Origin: Ignelater luminosus
Lineage: Eukaryota; Arthropoda; Insecta; Coleoptera; Elateridae
NCBI GenBank assembly: GCA_011009095.1
Contig: VTPC01006054.1
Coordinates: forward strand, 186,001-250,000
DNA length: 64,000 bases
Reading direction: 5' to 3'
This document shows positions 63,811 through 64,000 of the stretch, in pieces (the first letter of the stretch is position 1; each line of letters opens with the position of its first letter). The notes beneath the pieces were generated by a model that saw only the letters and a list, made by a program, of their open reading frames with translations, was not told the origin of the DNA and searched no databases. Made by a program: the position numbers and the translations under genes.

Positions 63811-64000
63811 AGGTATTAGGGTAGTTGGTGCTTGTAGCAGAATCTGAAAGGTAATTTTATGTGATGCGTTTAACGTAAGTTACCTCATTTGCACGCTCTT
63901 GGTCAACAGAAAATAATAGTTTTTAGTGTCAACCCGTTTAAAAGTTGGGAGCGGTTGATATTTTGACTTTCATTCATAGGAAGAACAATAGTAGCCAGAT

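Noticed and set aside
1..64000. CRISPR array, bacterial operon or a coordinated defence system
   Set aside because: No regular short-spacer arrays, ribosome-binding sites or clustered intact genes; the content is eukaryotic transposons.

Overview
This 64-kb window looks like AT-rich, intron-era nuclear DNA of an insect (or close arthropod). I found no convincing host protein-coding gene. Nearly every recognisable stretch is a transposable element (TE) or repeat. All coding relics carry stops or frameshifts, apart from a few long segments such as a 383-aa integrase. The mix of lineages points to an insect: BEL/Pao, Gypsy with errantivirus-like env, pogo, piggyBac, Tc1/mariner, hAT, a Ginger-type integrase transposon, and Jockey- and RTE-like LINEs. 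I cannot name the species or order.

Layout. 0.9-2.1 kb: composite repeat with two tRNA-like modules (second full copy at 51.3-52.4 kb). 2.2-7.3 kb: relics of two or more LINEs, two of them tail to tail. 7.6-8.0 kb: dispersed tandem repeat, seen again near 61.6 and 63.6 kb. 10.15-14.81 kb: reverse-strand BEL/Pao element with a 5-bp target duplication and a 5' LTR cut down to about 128 bp. 14.8-17.5 kb: forward-strand Gypsy pol relic, probably the target of the Pao insertion. 17.9-19.7 kb: a ~130-bp tandem array followed by a candidate 1.34-kb LTR with a GC-rich six-copy motif. 19.9-20.3 kb: piggyBac relic. 20.6-23.1 kb: pogo element. 23.1-28.3 kb: small LINE pieces and repeats. 29.3-34.2 kb: reverse-strand RTE-like LINE split by a 2.26-kb insertion.

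34.2-38.4 kb holds nothing I can name apart from a GC-rich promoter-like block near 35.9 kb. 38.4-42.1 kb: three hairpin-type MITEs, one nested and one inside a degenerate ~140-bp satellite. 42.7-44.6 kb: LINE endonuclease relic, then a Tc1 transposase relic split by a GC-rich repeat. 46.1-50.1 kb: reverse-strand Gypsy element with gag, protease, RT, RNase H and integrase. 50.6-51.2 kb: hAT relic. 54.5 kb: Gypsy integrase tail. 54.79-57.53 kb: Ginger-type DNA transposon with matching terminal repeats and a 4-bp TATC duplication. 57.67-59.30 kb: mariner/Tc-like element with inverted ends and flanking TA. 59.3-61.5 kb: scrambled errantivirus-like Gypsy fragments, including an env relic. 62.14-62.21 kb: 73-nt tRNA-like gene with intact internal promoter boxes but an odd anticodon loop.

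The parts do not form a pathway. The window is a layered record of insertions, and target duplications and interrupted reading frames give part of the order. The best candidates for something little described are the two-tRNA composite repeat, the Ginger-type element with a C-terminal Cys-rich CXC-like domain, the LTR with its motif array, and the MITE/satellite cluster. Family names come from recognising protein motifs by eye; no database search was run.
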